Assembly: GCA_913054205.1 (NCBI GenBank)
Contig: CAJXJM010000120.1
Coordinates: 1-7,464, forward strand
Direction of reading: 5' to 3'
Source: an uncultured Rhodospirillaceae bacterium
Lineage (GTDB): Bacteria; Pseudomonadota; Alphaproteobacteria; Rhodospirillales; UBA2165
Length of the DNA stretch: 7,464 nt
Below are positions 1 to 5,676 of this stretch, piece after piece (within the stretch, counting starts at the first letter, position 1; each line of letters opens with the position of its first letter). The notes beneath the pieces were generated by a model, which searched no databases, was not told the DNA's origin, and worked only from the letters and a program-made list of their open reading frames with translations. The position numbers and the translations under genes are program-made.

Positions 1-436
1 CCAATCCGCAGCGCTATATCAAAGCCCTCATGGACCACATCGACAATGCTGTCATTCAATTCGAGATCAATTTCGACATCTGGATAACGTTCGGTAAAAC
101 GGGCGATCAAACGCCCCAAATGCAGAATGCCAAACGACATGGGTGCATTGATCCTCAATAAGCCGCGGGGTTCGATCTGGAGGCTTGTCGCGGCCTGATG
201 TGCATCTTCAACATGATCCAATATTTGGCGGCAGCGTTGAAGATACTCAGCACCGATTTCCGTAACGCTGAGGCTTCGTGTCGTCCGGTTGAGCAGCCGA
301 ACTCCAAGCTGATCCTCAAGTGCCGCGACATATTTGCTAACAACTGATGTAGAAAGACCTTGCTCGCGTGCTACTTTGGAAAAATTTCCGGTATCGGCGA
401 CTTGAACAAAGATATTCATACATTGAAGACGGTCCA
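1..436 (-). CDS. LysR-type transcriptional regulator, N-terminal part (cut by window edge)
   Basis: The first 145 residues of a LysR-family DNA-binding regulator are visible; the C-terminal half lies beyond the left edge. The protein starts MDRLQCMNIFVQVADTGNFS. Residues about 18-60 form the winged helix-turn-helix (FSKVAREQGLSTSVVSKYVAALE, then LGVRLLNRTTRSLSVTEIG), followed by the linker helix (residues about 61-85) and the start of the effector-binding domain (GLLRINAPMSFG..., about 92 on). The pattern resembles the CrgA/DmlR-like subgroup. The start at 434-436 is chosen because MDRL is typical of this family and an AGGAG (CTCCT on the plus strand, 443-447) lies five bases upstream; Met7 is a worse candidate. 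It is transcribed divergently from the OsmC gene, the classic arrangement for a LysR regulator controlling its neighbour and itself. The ligand cannot be told from this part. Family assignment is secure; the regulated target is inferred. Confidence 0.95.
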
Positions 437-572
437 TCTCAACTCCTATTATTCATGATTTGTGGATAATATATTCCCAAATTAGATTATTGTACTCAAT
501 TTGTAACTAAATTAATGTTCAAGTAACTATTTCACTCTGAAATAAAAAATAATTTACAGGGATGCGCGATCA
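437..572. promoter_or_regulatory. Divergent AT-rich promoter region between the LysR and OsmC genes
   Basis: This 136-bp gap separates two divergent genes, so it must carry both promoters and, most likely, the LysR binding site. It is strongly AT-rich. No convincing -35/-10 pair was found by eye on either strand; AT-rich hexamers abound but none has a well-matched partner at 16-18 bp. The clearest structured element is the palindrome at 489-500. Ribosome binding sites lie at its two ends: AGGAG on the minus strand (443-447) and AGGGA on the plus strand (558-562). The regulatory role rests on gene arrangement rather than on recognised promoter boxes. Confidence 0.6.
489..500. promoter_or_regulatory. 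12-bp palindrome ATTG-TACT-CAAT, copy 1 (candidate operator)
   Basis: The sequence ATTGTACTCAAT has perfect inverted arms (ATTG/CAAT) around a four-base spacer. The identical 12-mer, spacer included, recurs at 2487-2498 in front of the TRAP operon. An exact spaced palindrome in both promoter regions suggests a common transcription factor. It does not fit the LysR T-N11-A box centred on its own dyad. It loosely resembles GntR-type operators (TTGTAnnACAA-like), but no GntR gene is in view. The regulator is unknown. Confidence 0.45.
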
Positions 573-1070
573 ATGACCGAACCAGTCAAAGAACTGAATT
601 TTGAAGTCGTCTACGAAACCGAAGGCCGTTCTGTCGGTAAACTTCGCAATGAAATTTCAATTTCATGGGTCGGCGCGAATGAAGGTCCGTGGGAAATGGC
701 CACGGATGAAGGCACGTTTCACGGCGGCGAAGATACTGCACCGCCGCCCATCGCCTATTGGGCCGCAGGTTTTACGGGCTGCATCATGACGCAGATTAGA
801 GCCTTTTCTAAACGCATGAGAATTCCCATCAACGATGTAACGGTCAAAGCGCGCTTTGCATGGGAAGGACATCAGATTGAACGTAATCCGTATGTCACCA
901 GTCCCAAAGGCTTTGGTTTCGATATCGACATCGATAGCGAAGCGCCTACGGAAGATATCGTGCGGCTCGTTGAAGCCGCAAAAAAAGGGTGTTTCATTGA
1001 TCAAACAATGGCGGTCGCAAATACCGTCGACCATCGTCTAAAAATCGATGGCGAATGGATTGACGTTTAA
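573..1070 (+). CDS. OsmC/Ohr-fold protein with both redox cysteines
   Basis: A 165-residue cytosolic protein of the OsmC/Ohr superfamily, whose characterised members reduce organic hydroperoxides with a reactive cysteine pair. Visible signs are the segment APPPIAYWAAGFTGCIMTQI, matching the family's P-x-E/P...A..GC helix, with Cys70 as the likely peroxidatic residue, and AAKKGCFIDQT with Cys140 as the likely resolving partner. Arg19 and Glu53 are plausible equivalents of the Arg/Glu that activate the cysteine, but I could not align them rigorously. The N-terminus is longer and less canonical than in stress-type OsmC, so a specialised role within this pathway is possible. The start at 573 is preceded by AGGGA (558-562) with ten bases between. 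It is the first gene of a three-gene unit, 36 bp ahead of the NmrA-like gene. The fold is confident; peroxidase activity is inferred from the cysteines, and the substrate is unknown. Confidence 0.88.
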   Translation: MTEPVKELNFEVVYETEGRSVGKLRNEISISWVGANEGPWEMATDEGTFHGGEDTAPPPIAYWAAGFTGCIMTQIRAFSKRMRIPINDVTVKARFAWEGHQIERNPYVTSPKGFGFDIDIDSEAPTEDIVRLVEAAKKGCFIDQTMAVANTVDHRLKIDGEWIDV

Positions 1071-1106
1071 TTTCACTGTTATAAACAATTTTTCGGGAGA
1101 TAAAAG

Positions 1107-1970
1107 ATGATCGGAATATTAGGCGGAACCGGCGTAACCGGTAGCCAAGTAGTAGCGGCCCTCAAGGCAAAAGGCGCAGATTTTACCTGTATTGTGCGTG
1201 ATCCGGATGCAGCCAAGGCCAAACTCGGCGACGATGTAAATGTCGTGCCAGGTGATCTATCCGATCCAGCGAGCCTCGACAGTGCTATGGAAGGAATTGA
1301 TACGCTCTATTTGCTGTGTGGTCACAGCCCCGCTTTGAAAGAACTCGAAATGAATGGATTAGGGGCGGCGAAACGTGCCGGCGTTTCTTATATTGTTAAA
1401 TCATCGGGTACAGAAAAAGGCATTGCCGCAGACAGTCCTTCCGCAATCATGAAAACGCATTACGAGGTCGAAAATGAAGTCCGAGGCAGTGGCATCAAAT
1501 GGGCCATTTCCAGACCAAATTTTTTCATGAGTACCCTCATGGGCATGGCTGAACCAATTGCAATGATGGGTAAGCTCATCACTACGCTTCCGCCTGAAAC
1601 TGCAATTTCGATGATCCACCCGGCTGATATTGGTGAAAGTGTCGCCGAACTATTGACCAATCAGGATCGTGCTGGCCAGGAATATTTTTTGACCGGACCA
1701 GTAGTCACCATGGGTGATGTGGTGAAGGCCATATCAGAAGCCGTCGGCAAAGAAATTGAATACGTGCAAGTACCACCGGAAGCTGCCAAGAAAGCGATGG
1801 AAGAAAAAGCTATGCCCGATTGGCTGATGGCTCATATGGGCGCGATGATGGGGATTGCCGCACGTGGCGATATGGCAGGTGAAACTAATTGGGTGCAGCA
1901 GCTCACCGGACACGCCCCCCGCACACTGCCAGAATGGCTTGGTGGCGCTAAAGCTGCTTTTGGCGGTTAG
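1107..1970 (+). CDS. NmrA-like NAD(P)-binding atypical short-chain dehydrogenase
   Basis: A 287-residue Rossmann-fold protein of the NmrA/atypical SDR group. The N-terminal strand and glycine loop read MIGILGGTGVTG, giving G-x-x-G-x-x-G at residues 6, 9 and 12. The second strand ends in IVRDP, with Arg31 where an NADP-preferring enzyme carries its phosphate-binding arginine. GD at 49-50 (VVPGDLSDP) and ISRPNFFMSTLM at 134-145 (the family's 'rPg.fm.N' segment) are further family marks. There is no classical YxxxK active site; THYEVENE at 117-124 lies where that region would be, so either a reductase or a redox-sensing role is possible. The start at 1107 has GGGAGA (1095-1100) seven bases upstream. 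The stop (TAG, 1968-1970) shares a base with the GTG of the next gene, so the two are probably translationally coupled. The family call is secure; the substrate cannot be inferred. Confidence 0.9.
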   Translation: MIGILGGTGVTGSQVVAALKAKGADFTCIVRDPDAAKAKLGDDVNVVPGDLSDPASLDSAMEGIDTLYLLCGHSPALKELEMNGLGAAKRAGVSYIVKSSGTEKGIAADSPSAIMKTHYEVENEVRGSGIKWAISRPNFFMSTLMGMAEPIAMMGKLITTLPPETAISMIHPADIGESVAELLTNQDRAGQEYFLTGPVVTMGDVVKAISEAVGKEIEYVQVPPEAAKKAMEEKAMPDWLMAHMGAMMGIAARGDMAGETNWVQQLTGHAPRTLPEWLGGAKAAFGG

Positions 1971-2392
1971 TGATCGTGAACGCCAACAATTTATCAATAA
2001 CGCGCCATCGGCCGGAATTTCTGCACAACAAGCTGCACTTCACTAATCTTATCGTTAGTGAAGGTGGTAAGCACGTCTTTCTTTCCGGATTGGTGGCGTC
2101 AACTGCAGACGGCGAGTTAGTCGGTGCCGGCGAGCTAGCTGCCCAGATGAAGTTTATTTTTGACTCTATCCGGGAGGCGCTCGCGACCGTTGGAGCTTTG
2201 CCCGCCAATATTGTTCGTCAACGTATCTTTGTTGTCGATTTGCAACTGAGCCACCGGTCAATAATAGCCAATGCCATGACCGAATTTTACGGCGAGGACG
2301 GGTCGGCGACTTCCACTTGTGTTGGAATTCCAGCACTCCTCGTCGAAGGCGCGCTGGTTGAGATCGACGTAACCGCGGTTATCAAGGAGTAA
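1970..2392 (+). CDS. Rid (YjgF/YER057c/UK114) family protein without the RidA arginine
   Basis: A 140-residue Rid-family protein. RidA itself hydrolyses reactive enamines/imines, releasing ammonia. Family signatures are HVFLSGLVA (35-43), AAQMKFIFDSIREALATVG (57-75), IVRQRIFVVDL (81-91) and the C-terminal ATSTCVGIPALLVEGALVEI (113-132), including Glu131. In RidA the substrate-gripping arginine lies two residues before the cysteine of 'ARSCVEV'; here that position is Ser115 (S-T-C117). The protein therefore belongs with the Rid subgroups lacking the arginine, whose reactions are less well known, and imine deaminase activity should not be assumed. The start is a GTG at 1970 overlapping the upstream TAG by one base, with only a weak GGCGG before it, which suggests coupled translation; GTG at 1976 is an alternative. 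It is the last gene of the OsmC-NmrA-Rid unit, and no clear terminator follows. Confidence 0.88.
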   Translation: MIVNANNLSITRHRPEFLHNKLHFTNLIVSEGGKHVFLSGLVASTADGELVGAGELAAQMKFIFDSIREALATVGALPANIVRQRIFVVDLQLSHRSIIANAMTEFYGEDGSATSTCVGIPALLVEGALVEIDVTAVIKE

Positions 2393-2398
2393 TGGAAC

Positions 2399-2412
2399 GC
2401 CAAACGATTGGA
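2399..2412. promoter_or_regulatory. LacI/GalR-type operator-like palindrome, upstream copy
   Basis: The core CCAA-ACGA-TTGG (2400-2411) contains CAAACGATTG, identical to the core of the site at 2435-2448 and centred on CpG as in LacI-family operators (CAAnCGnTTG). The outermost bases deviate from the TGNAANCGNTTNCA consensus. The two cores are exactly 36 bp apart, so paired binding with looping is conceivable. It begins just after the stop codon of the Rid gene. No LacI-family gene is in the window. Confidence 0.45.
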
Positions 2413-2434
2413 AATTTGATTTTGGAAAAATTTA

Positions 2435-2448
2435 TGCAAACGATTGCA
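2435..2448. promoter_or_regulatory. LacI/GalR-type operator-like palindrome, promoter-overlapping copy
   Basis: The sequence TGCAAACGATTGCA matches the general LacI/GalR-family operator pattern TGNAANCGNTTNCA at every fixed position, and its arms are perfectly complementary (TGCAA/TTGCA). It overlaps the -35 hexamer of the candidate promoter at 2444-2473, a position suited to repression. The second, weaker copy lies 36 bp upstream. The cognate regulator is not in the window and the functional role is inferred. Confidence 0.55.
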
Positions 2449-2473
2449 AAATTTCATAGTTTCCGATTACAAT
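2444..2473 (+). promoter_or_regulatory. Candidate sigma-70 promoter of the TRAP-amidohydrolase operon
   Basis: The -35 hexamer TTGCAA (2444-2449; four of six match TTGACA) and the -10 hexamer TACAAT (2468-2473; five of six match TATAAT) are separated by 18 bp. Transcription would start near 2480, leaving a leader of about 128 bases before the binding-protein gene. The LacI-type palindrome overlaps the -35, and the shared palindrome at 2487-2498 would lie just downstream of the start. A perfect TTGACA at 2481-2486 is a second possible -35, but it lacks a good -10 at normal spacing (TAGACT at 14 bp, CATAAA at 20 bp). Confidence 0.45.
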
Positions 2474-2486
2474 AAAATGATTGACA

Positions 2487-2498
2487 ATTGTACTCAAT
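2487..2498. promoter_or_regulatory. 12-bp palindrome ATTG-TACT-CAAT, copy 2 (candidate operator)
   Basis: This is an exact copy of the 12-mer at 489-500. Here it follows TTGACA (2481-2486) directly and lies shortly after the start point predicted for the promoter at 2444-2473, a usual place for a repressor site. The rest of the gap, 2499-2607, is AT-rich. It contains no gene and nothing else structured that I could see apart from the strong ribosome binding site AGGGAGG at 2596-2602. Confidence 0.45.
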
Positions 2499-2607
2499 AT
2501 TAGACTCATAAATAATAAGTTTAAAAAAGCCTATTTTCCCAAATCCATTTCGATTGTTGAATTTGAACATAATAGATCAATGAAACTAACCTTTTAGGGA
2601 GGATGTT

Positions 2608-3687
2608 ATGAATGCTCAACGACACTTAAAAAAATATGTTTTGACTATTGCAGCCGCGGTACTGACTGCATCGCTTTCTACCCCATCACTAAACGCCGCT
2701 GAATTTAAACTGACGGCAAGTTCCAGCCACCCGCCCGTGGTGCCCTGGGTAAAAACCATTTCCGATTTTGTTGTTCCAGAATCTACAAAGCGCGCAAAGG
2801 CCTTGGGCCACACACTTAAATGGACCGAAGCCTATGCCGGTGCCCTTTATAATTTTAAAAACACGCTCGAAGGAATTGGCGACGGACTTGGCGATGTAGG
2901 ATGGGTCGGCACCCTGTGGGAGCCTAACAAGCTGCCCTTGCAGAACGTCACTTTTTATATTCCGTTTGTAACCAGCAATGTAAAATTAACGGCGGATATT
3001 CAAAATCAGCTCCACGCCACCATACCGGCAATGAAAAAGGCTTTTCTAAAAAATAACCAGGTCTATCTCGGCCCTCAAACCATTGACGTATATGTGCTGA
3101 TTTCAAAAACGCCGGTTAAATCACTAGCTGATCTTAAAGGCAAAAAATTCTATGCACCTGGTGCATCCGCTGCCTGGCTTAAAGGTACTGGTGCCATTGG
3201 CGTAAATGGCGGTCTGCCGGTGTATTATAACGGCATCAAAACCGGTGTTGCAGATGGTGCGATCGTGCCGGTCACAGGCATTTTTCCGTTCAAACTGCAT
3301 GAAGCTGCTCCTTACATCACCTTTGTCGGTATTGGCGGCGGAATGACGGGTGCTCTTACCATGAACAAAAATACTTATGATAAGATGCCTTCTGAACTTC
3401 AGAAAATGTTCCACGACATCGGTAAAGAGTACGGTGTTCTACTGGCCAAACGAATTGCTGGTTTTCATAACGTCAGCATCAAAAAACTGCTGCCTAAAGG
3501 AGGTGCCAAAATTTCTACCCTGCCTCTCTCAGAGCAGAAAAAATGGGCTGCTGGATTGCCCGACCTTGCAGGTCAGTGGATCAAACGAATGAAGGCCAAA
3601 GGTCAACCTGGCGAGCAAGTTCTGAAGGCTTATATGGCCAGTGTCCGAAAAGCGGGAGTGAAGCCTCTTCGCAATTGGGATAAATAA
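2608..3687 (+). CDS. TRAP transporter solute-binding protein (DctP/TAXI-type fold), atypical binding site
   Basis: A 359-residue periplasmic receptor of a TRAP transporter, which captures the solute and delivers it to the DctQM membrane unit encoded next. The signal peptide is clear: basic start (RHLKKY, 5-10), hydrophobic core VLTIAAAVLTASLS (11-24) and probable cleavage after Ala30 (SLNA/AEF). DctP-family marks are TPVKSLADLKGKKFYAPG (168-185) and YYNGIKTGVADGAIVP (206-221), the latter matching the 'Y.aLqtGvvDG' region. In most DctP proteins 'lkGlKiR' carries the arginine that salt-bridges the substrate carboxylate; here Tyr182 takes that place, so the ligand may not be a simple carboxylate. 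The start at 2608 follows AGGGAGG with five bases between; an earlier ATG at 2603 runs into a stop after two codons. The TTG of the DctQM gene comes two bases after this stop codon. TRAP receptor identity is strong; the ligand is unknown. Confidence 0.92.
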   Translation: MNAQRHLKKYVLTIAAAVLTASLSTPSLNAAEFKLTASSSHPPVVPWVKTISDFVVPESTKRAKALGHTLKWTEAYAGALYNFKNTLEGIGDGLGDVGWVGTLWEPNKLPLQNVTFYIPFVTSNVKLTADIQNQLHATIPAMKKAFLKNNQVYLGPQTIDVYVLISKTPVKSLADLKGKKFYAPGASAAWLKGTGAIGVNGGLPVYYNGIKTGVADGAIVPVTGIFPFKLHEAAPYITFVGIGGGMTGALTMNKNTYDKMPSELQKMFHDIGKEYGVLLAKRIAGFHNVSIKKLLPKGGAKISTLPLSEQKKWAAGLPDLAGQWIKRMKAKGQPGEQVLKAYMASVRKAGVKPLRNWDK

Positions 3688-3689
3688 GC

Positions 3690-5660
3690 TTGGCAATTAC
3701 TGAACAAATAGAAGTTCCAAAAGAAGACGGGGTCCTGGGTTTATACCGGGGCCTCGTCAATCAATTTGCGAATTTAATATCTGTTCTCAACAGCGCCGGA
3801 ACCATTTGGATTTTTGCGCTGATGTTTTTAATTTGCGCCGATATCATCGGCCGGGCTGCCTTCAACGCTCCCATTCGAGGCGTCGCCGAGATTGTCGGCT
3901 ATTCCCTTGTCGGTGCCGTCTACCTCCAGTTAGCCCACTCTCTTCATGTTGGAAGATTTGCCAGAGCCGAAATGTTTATCGAGCCGCTGAAGATTGATCG
4001 TCCGATAACAGCATCCTTATTTCAAATTATTTTCGCGATCGGTGGCATGATTGTTTTTGGGTTAATTGCCTTTGGTGCGGTCATTAAATTTGACGAAGCC
4101 TGGCCGGATTTAAAATTTGGTGTTGAAGGTGATTTTACAGTTTTGGTTTGGCCTTTGCGCCTCACCATATTGACCGGTTCTGTAATGGTGGCTGTCAAAT
4201 ATCTCTCTCTGCTCATCGACAATTTGATCGAAATTCGACAACTCATAATTCTCCGTCGCCCTCAAACAGAGAAAGAGCCGCTTCGACTTTATTATTTGCT
4301 GATTGTTCTAGGTCTTTTTGTGGGTGGATATTTAGTCGCGACAGGTAATTACTCAAACGTAGCGATTGGCTCCTTTTCACTGATTGGTATGTTGATCGTC
4401 ATCTTTATGGGCATTCACATTGGCGTCGGGCTGATCTTGCTGGGATTTGCTGGCATTTGGATGATGATGGGCACGCCAACCATCGCAATTAATATGGTCA
4501 AATTGGCCTCAAATGAATTCCTCAGAAGCTATTTTTTCGGTGTCATTCCGCTCTTCGTTTTGATGGGATTGGTGGTCAATGAATCGGACATCGGCAACGA
4601 TACATTTGATGTCGCCCGTTGGGCATTGCGAAAAGTCAAAGGTGGCTTAGGCGTCGCAACGGTTGTGGCGAATGCGATTTTTGCCGCGATCACCGGGTCC
4701 TCAATTGCTTCAGCTGCCGTATTTACCAAGGTCGCAGTACCTCACATGATAAGACATGGCTATACACCAAAATTTGCTGTCGGCACCGTCGCTGGGAGTT
4801 CCATTCTAGGCATGCTTATTCCGCCGAGCTTATTGCTCATCATTTATGGCTTTGTCGCCGAACAATCTGTCGGACTATTATTTTTGGCAGCCGTCATTCC
4901 GGGCCTCATCATGGCAAGCGCCATGGCGTTCGGAATTATTGCAATGGCGCATTTCTGGCCTAGTTATGTTGGTGAGCCAAGCACTGACGAAAATGTTGAT
5001 TTAAATATTAGCGACGCCGCGTGGTTGGTGTTGCCAATTTTAATTCTCGTTTTTGCTGTTTTGGGCGGCATTTACGGTGGATTGTTTACACCTGTCGAAG
5101 CTGGCGCAGTTGGAGCCGCCGGAGCGCTTATCATTGCGACGGCCAAACGCCGTCTCACCTGGACAAAGTTATGGCGGGTCCTGCTTGAAACCGGGCATAC
5201 CACAGTCTCCGTCCTGTTCTTGATTTTGGCGGCCAATATATATGGACGCATGCTCGCCTTGTCTGGACTGCCGCAAAGCGTCGGCGAACTCATTGGAGGA
5301 GCCAATCTGGGTTTCATGGGCTTTATGACACTCTACATCATCCTTGTTGTAATTCTCGGCATGTTTTTGGAATCTATTTCGATCATGTTGATTATCCTAC
5401 CTTTGGTGTTGCCTATTGTGCAGGCTTTTGGGGGTGATCTTGTTTGGTTTGGAATTGTCACCGTGATTGCCGTTGAAATGGGACTTCTAACGCCGCCCTT
5501 AGGCATTGCAGTTTACGTCGTGAGATCAACCATTACCGACAACTCGATCACGCTCAACCAGATCTTTGCCGGTGCATTTCCCTATGTCATCATTATGCTC
5601 GCGGTGACGATATTGCTGATCGCAGTACCCGACATCAGCCTGTTCCTTTTGAAATTATAA
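3690..5660 (+). CDS. TRAP transporter fused small and large membrane subunits (DctQ-DctM)
   Basis: A 656-residue inner-membrane protein joining both TRAP permease subunits. Residues about 35-185 are the four-helix DctQ part (helices near 37-58, 66-84, 107-132 and 151-176, with GRAAFNAPIRGVAEIVGYSL typical of DctQ). A short basic/acidic linker (188-198) leads into the DctM part (about 200-656), the ion-coupled transport channel. DctM marks include GSSIASAAVFTKVAVPHMIR (336-355), GSSILGMLIPPSLLLIIYG (369-387), GGLFTPVEAGAVGA (463-476) and GLLTPPLGIAVYV (598-610). It starts at TTG (3690-3692), two bases after the receptor stop, with GGGA at 3677-3680. The first in-frame ATG (Met45) would delete much of the first helix, so the TTG start is preferred. 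Transport is expected to be sodium- or proton-coupled, from family knowledge. The fusion is a known TRAP variant. Function is secure; substrate is unknown. Confidence 0.93.
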   Translation: MAITEQIEVPKEDGVLGLYRGLVNQFANLISVLNSAGTIWIFALMFLICADIIGRAAFNAPIRGVAEIVGYSLVGAVYLQLAHSLHVGRFARAEMFIEPLKIDRPITASLFQIIFAIGGMIVFGLIAFGAVIKFDEAWPDLKFGVEGDFTVLVWPLRLTILTGSVMVAVKYLSLLIDNLIEIRQLIILRRPQTEKEPLRLYYLLIVLGLFVGGYLVATGNYSNVAIGSFSLIGMLIVIFMGIHIGVGLILLGFAGIWMMMGTPTIAINMVKLASNEFLRSYFFGVIPLFVLMGLVVNESDIGNDTFDVARWALRKVKGGLGVATVVANAIFAAITGSSIASAAVFTKVAVPHMIRHGYTPKFAVGTVAGSSILGMLIPPSLLLIIYGFVAEQSVGLLFLAAVIPGLIMASAMAFGIIAMAHFWPSYVGEPSTDENVDLNISDAAWLVLPILILVFAVLGGIYGGLFTPVEAGAVGAAGALIIATAKRRLTWTKLWRVLLETGHTTVSVLFLILAANIYGRMLALSGLPQSVGELIGGANLGFMGFMTLYIILVVILGMFLESISIMLIILPLVLPIVQAFGGDLVWFGIVTVIAVEMGLLTPPLGIAVYVVRSTITDNSITLNQIFAGAFPYVIIMLAVTILLIAVPDISLFLLKL

Positions 5661-5676
5661 TTGCAGAGAGATTTAT

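Noticed and set aside
155..343. 62-codon minus-strand frame at the left edge
   Set aside because: It lies within the LysR gene on the same strand in another frame; the LysR frame is continuous across 1-436 and has clear family motifs.
489..500. ATTG-TACT-CAAT as a LysR T-N11-A box
   Set aside because: The dyad is 12 bp with four-base arms, and a T-N11-A centred on it does not exist; nearby T-N11-A matches are off-centre and expected by chance in AT-rich DNA.
663..1034. 123-codon minus-strand frame opposite the OsmC gene
   Set aside because: It is fully antisense to a well-supported OsmC-family gene, with no ribosome binding site or recognisable motif.
2400..2447. The two CAAACGATTG palindromes as terminator hairpins after the Rid gene
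   Set aside because: The stems are only four to five base pairs and no clean T tract follows; they fit LacI-type operators far better.
2481..2512. TTGACA at 2481-2486 as the main -35 of the TRAP operon
   Set aside because: The hexamer is perfect, but the nearest -10-like sequences lie at 14 or 20 bp; the TTGCAA/TACAAT pair at 18 bp is a better promoter. Kept as an alternative in the promoter entry.
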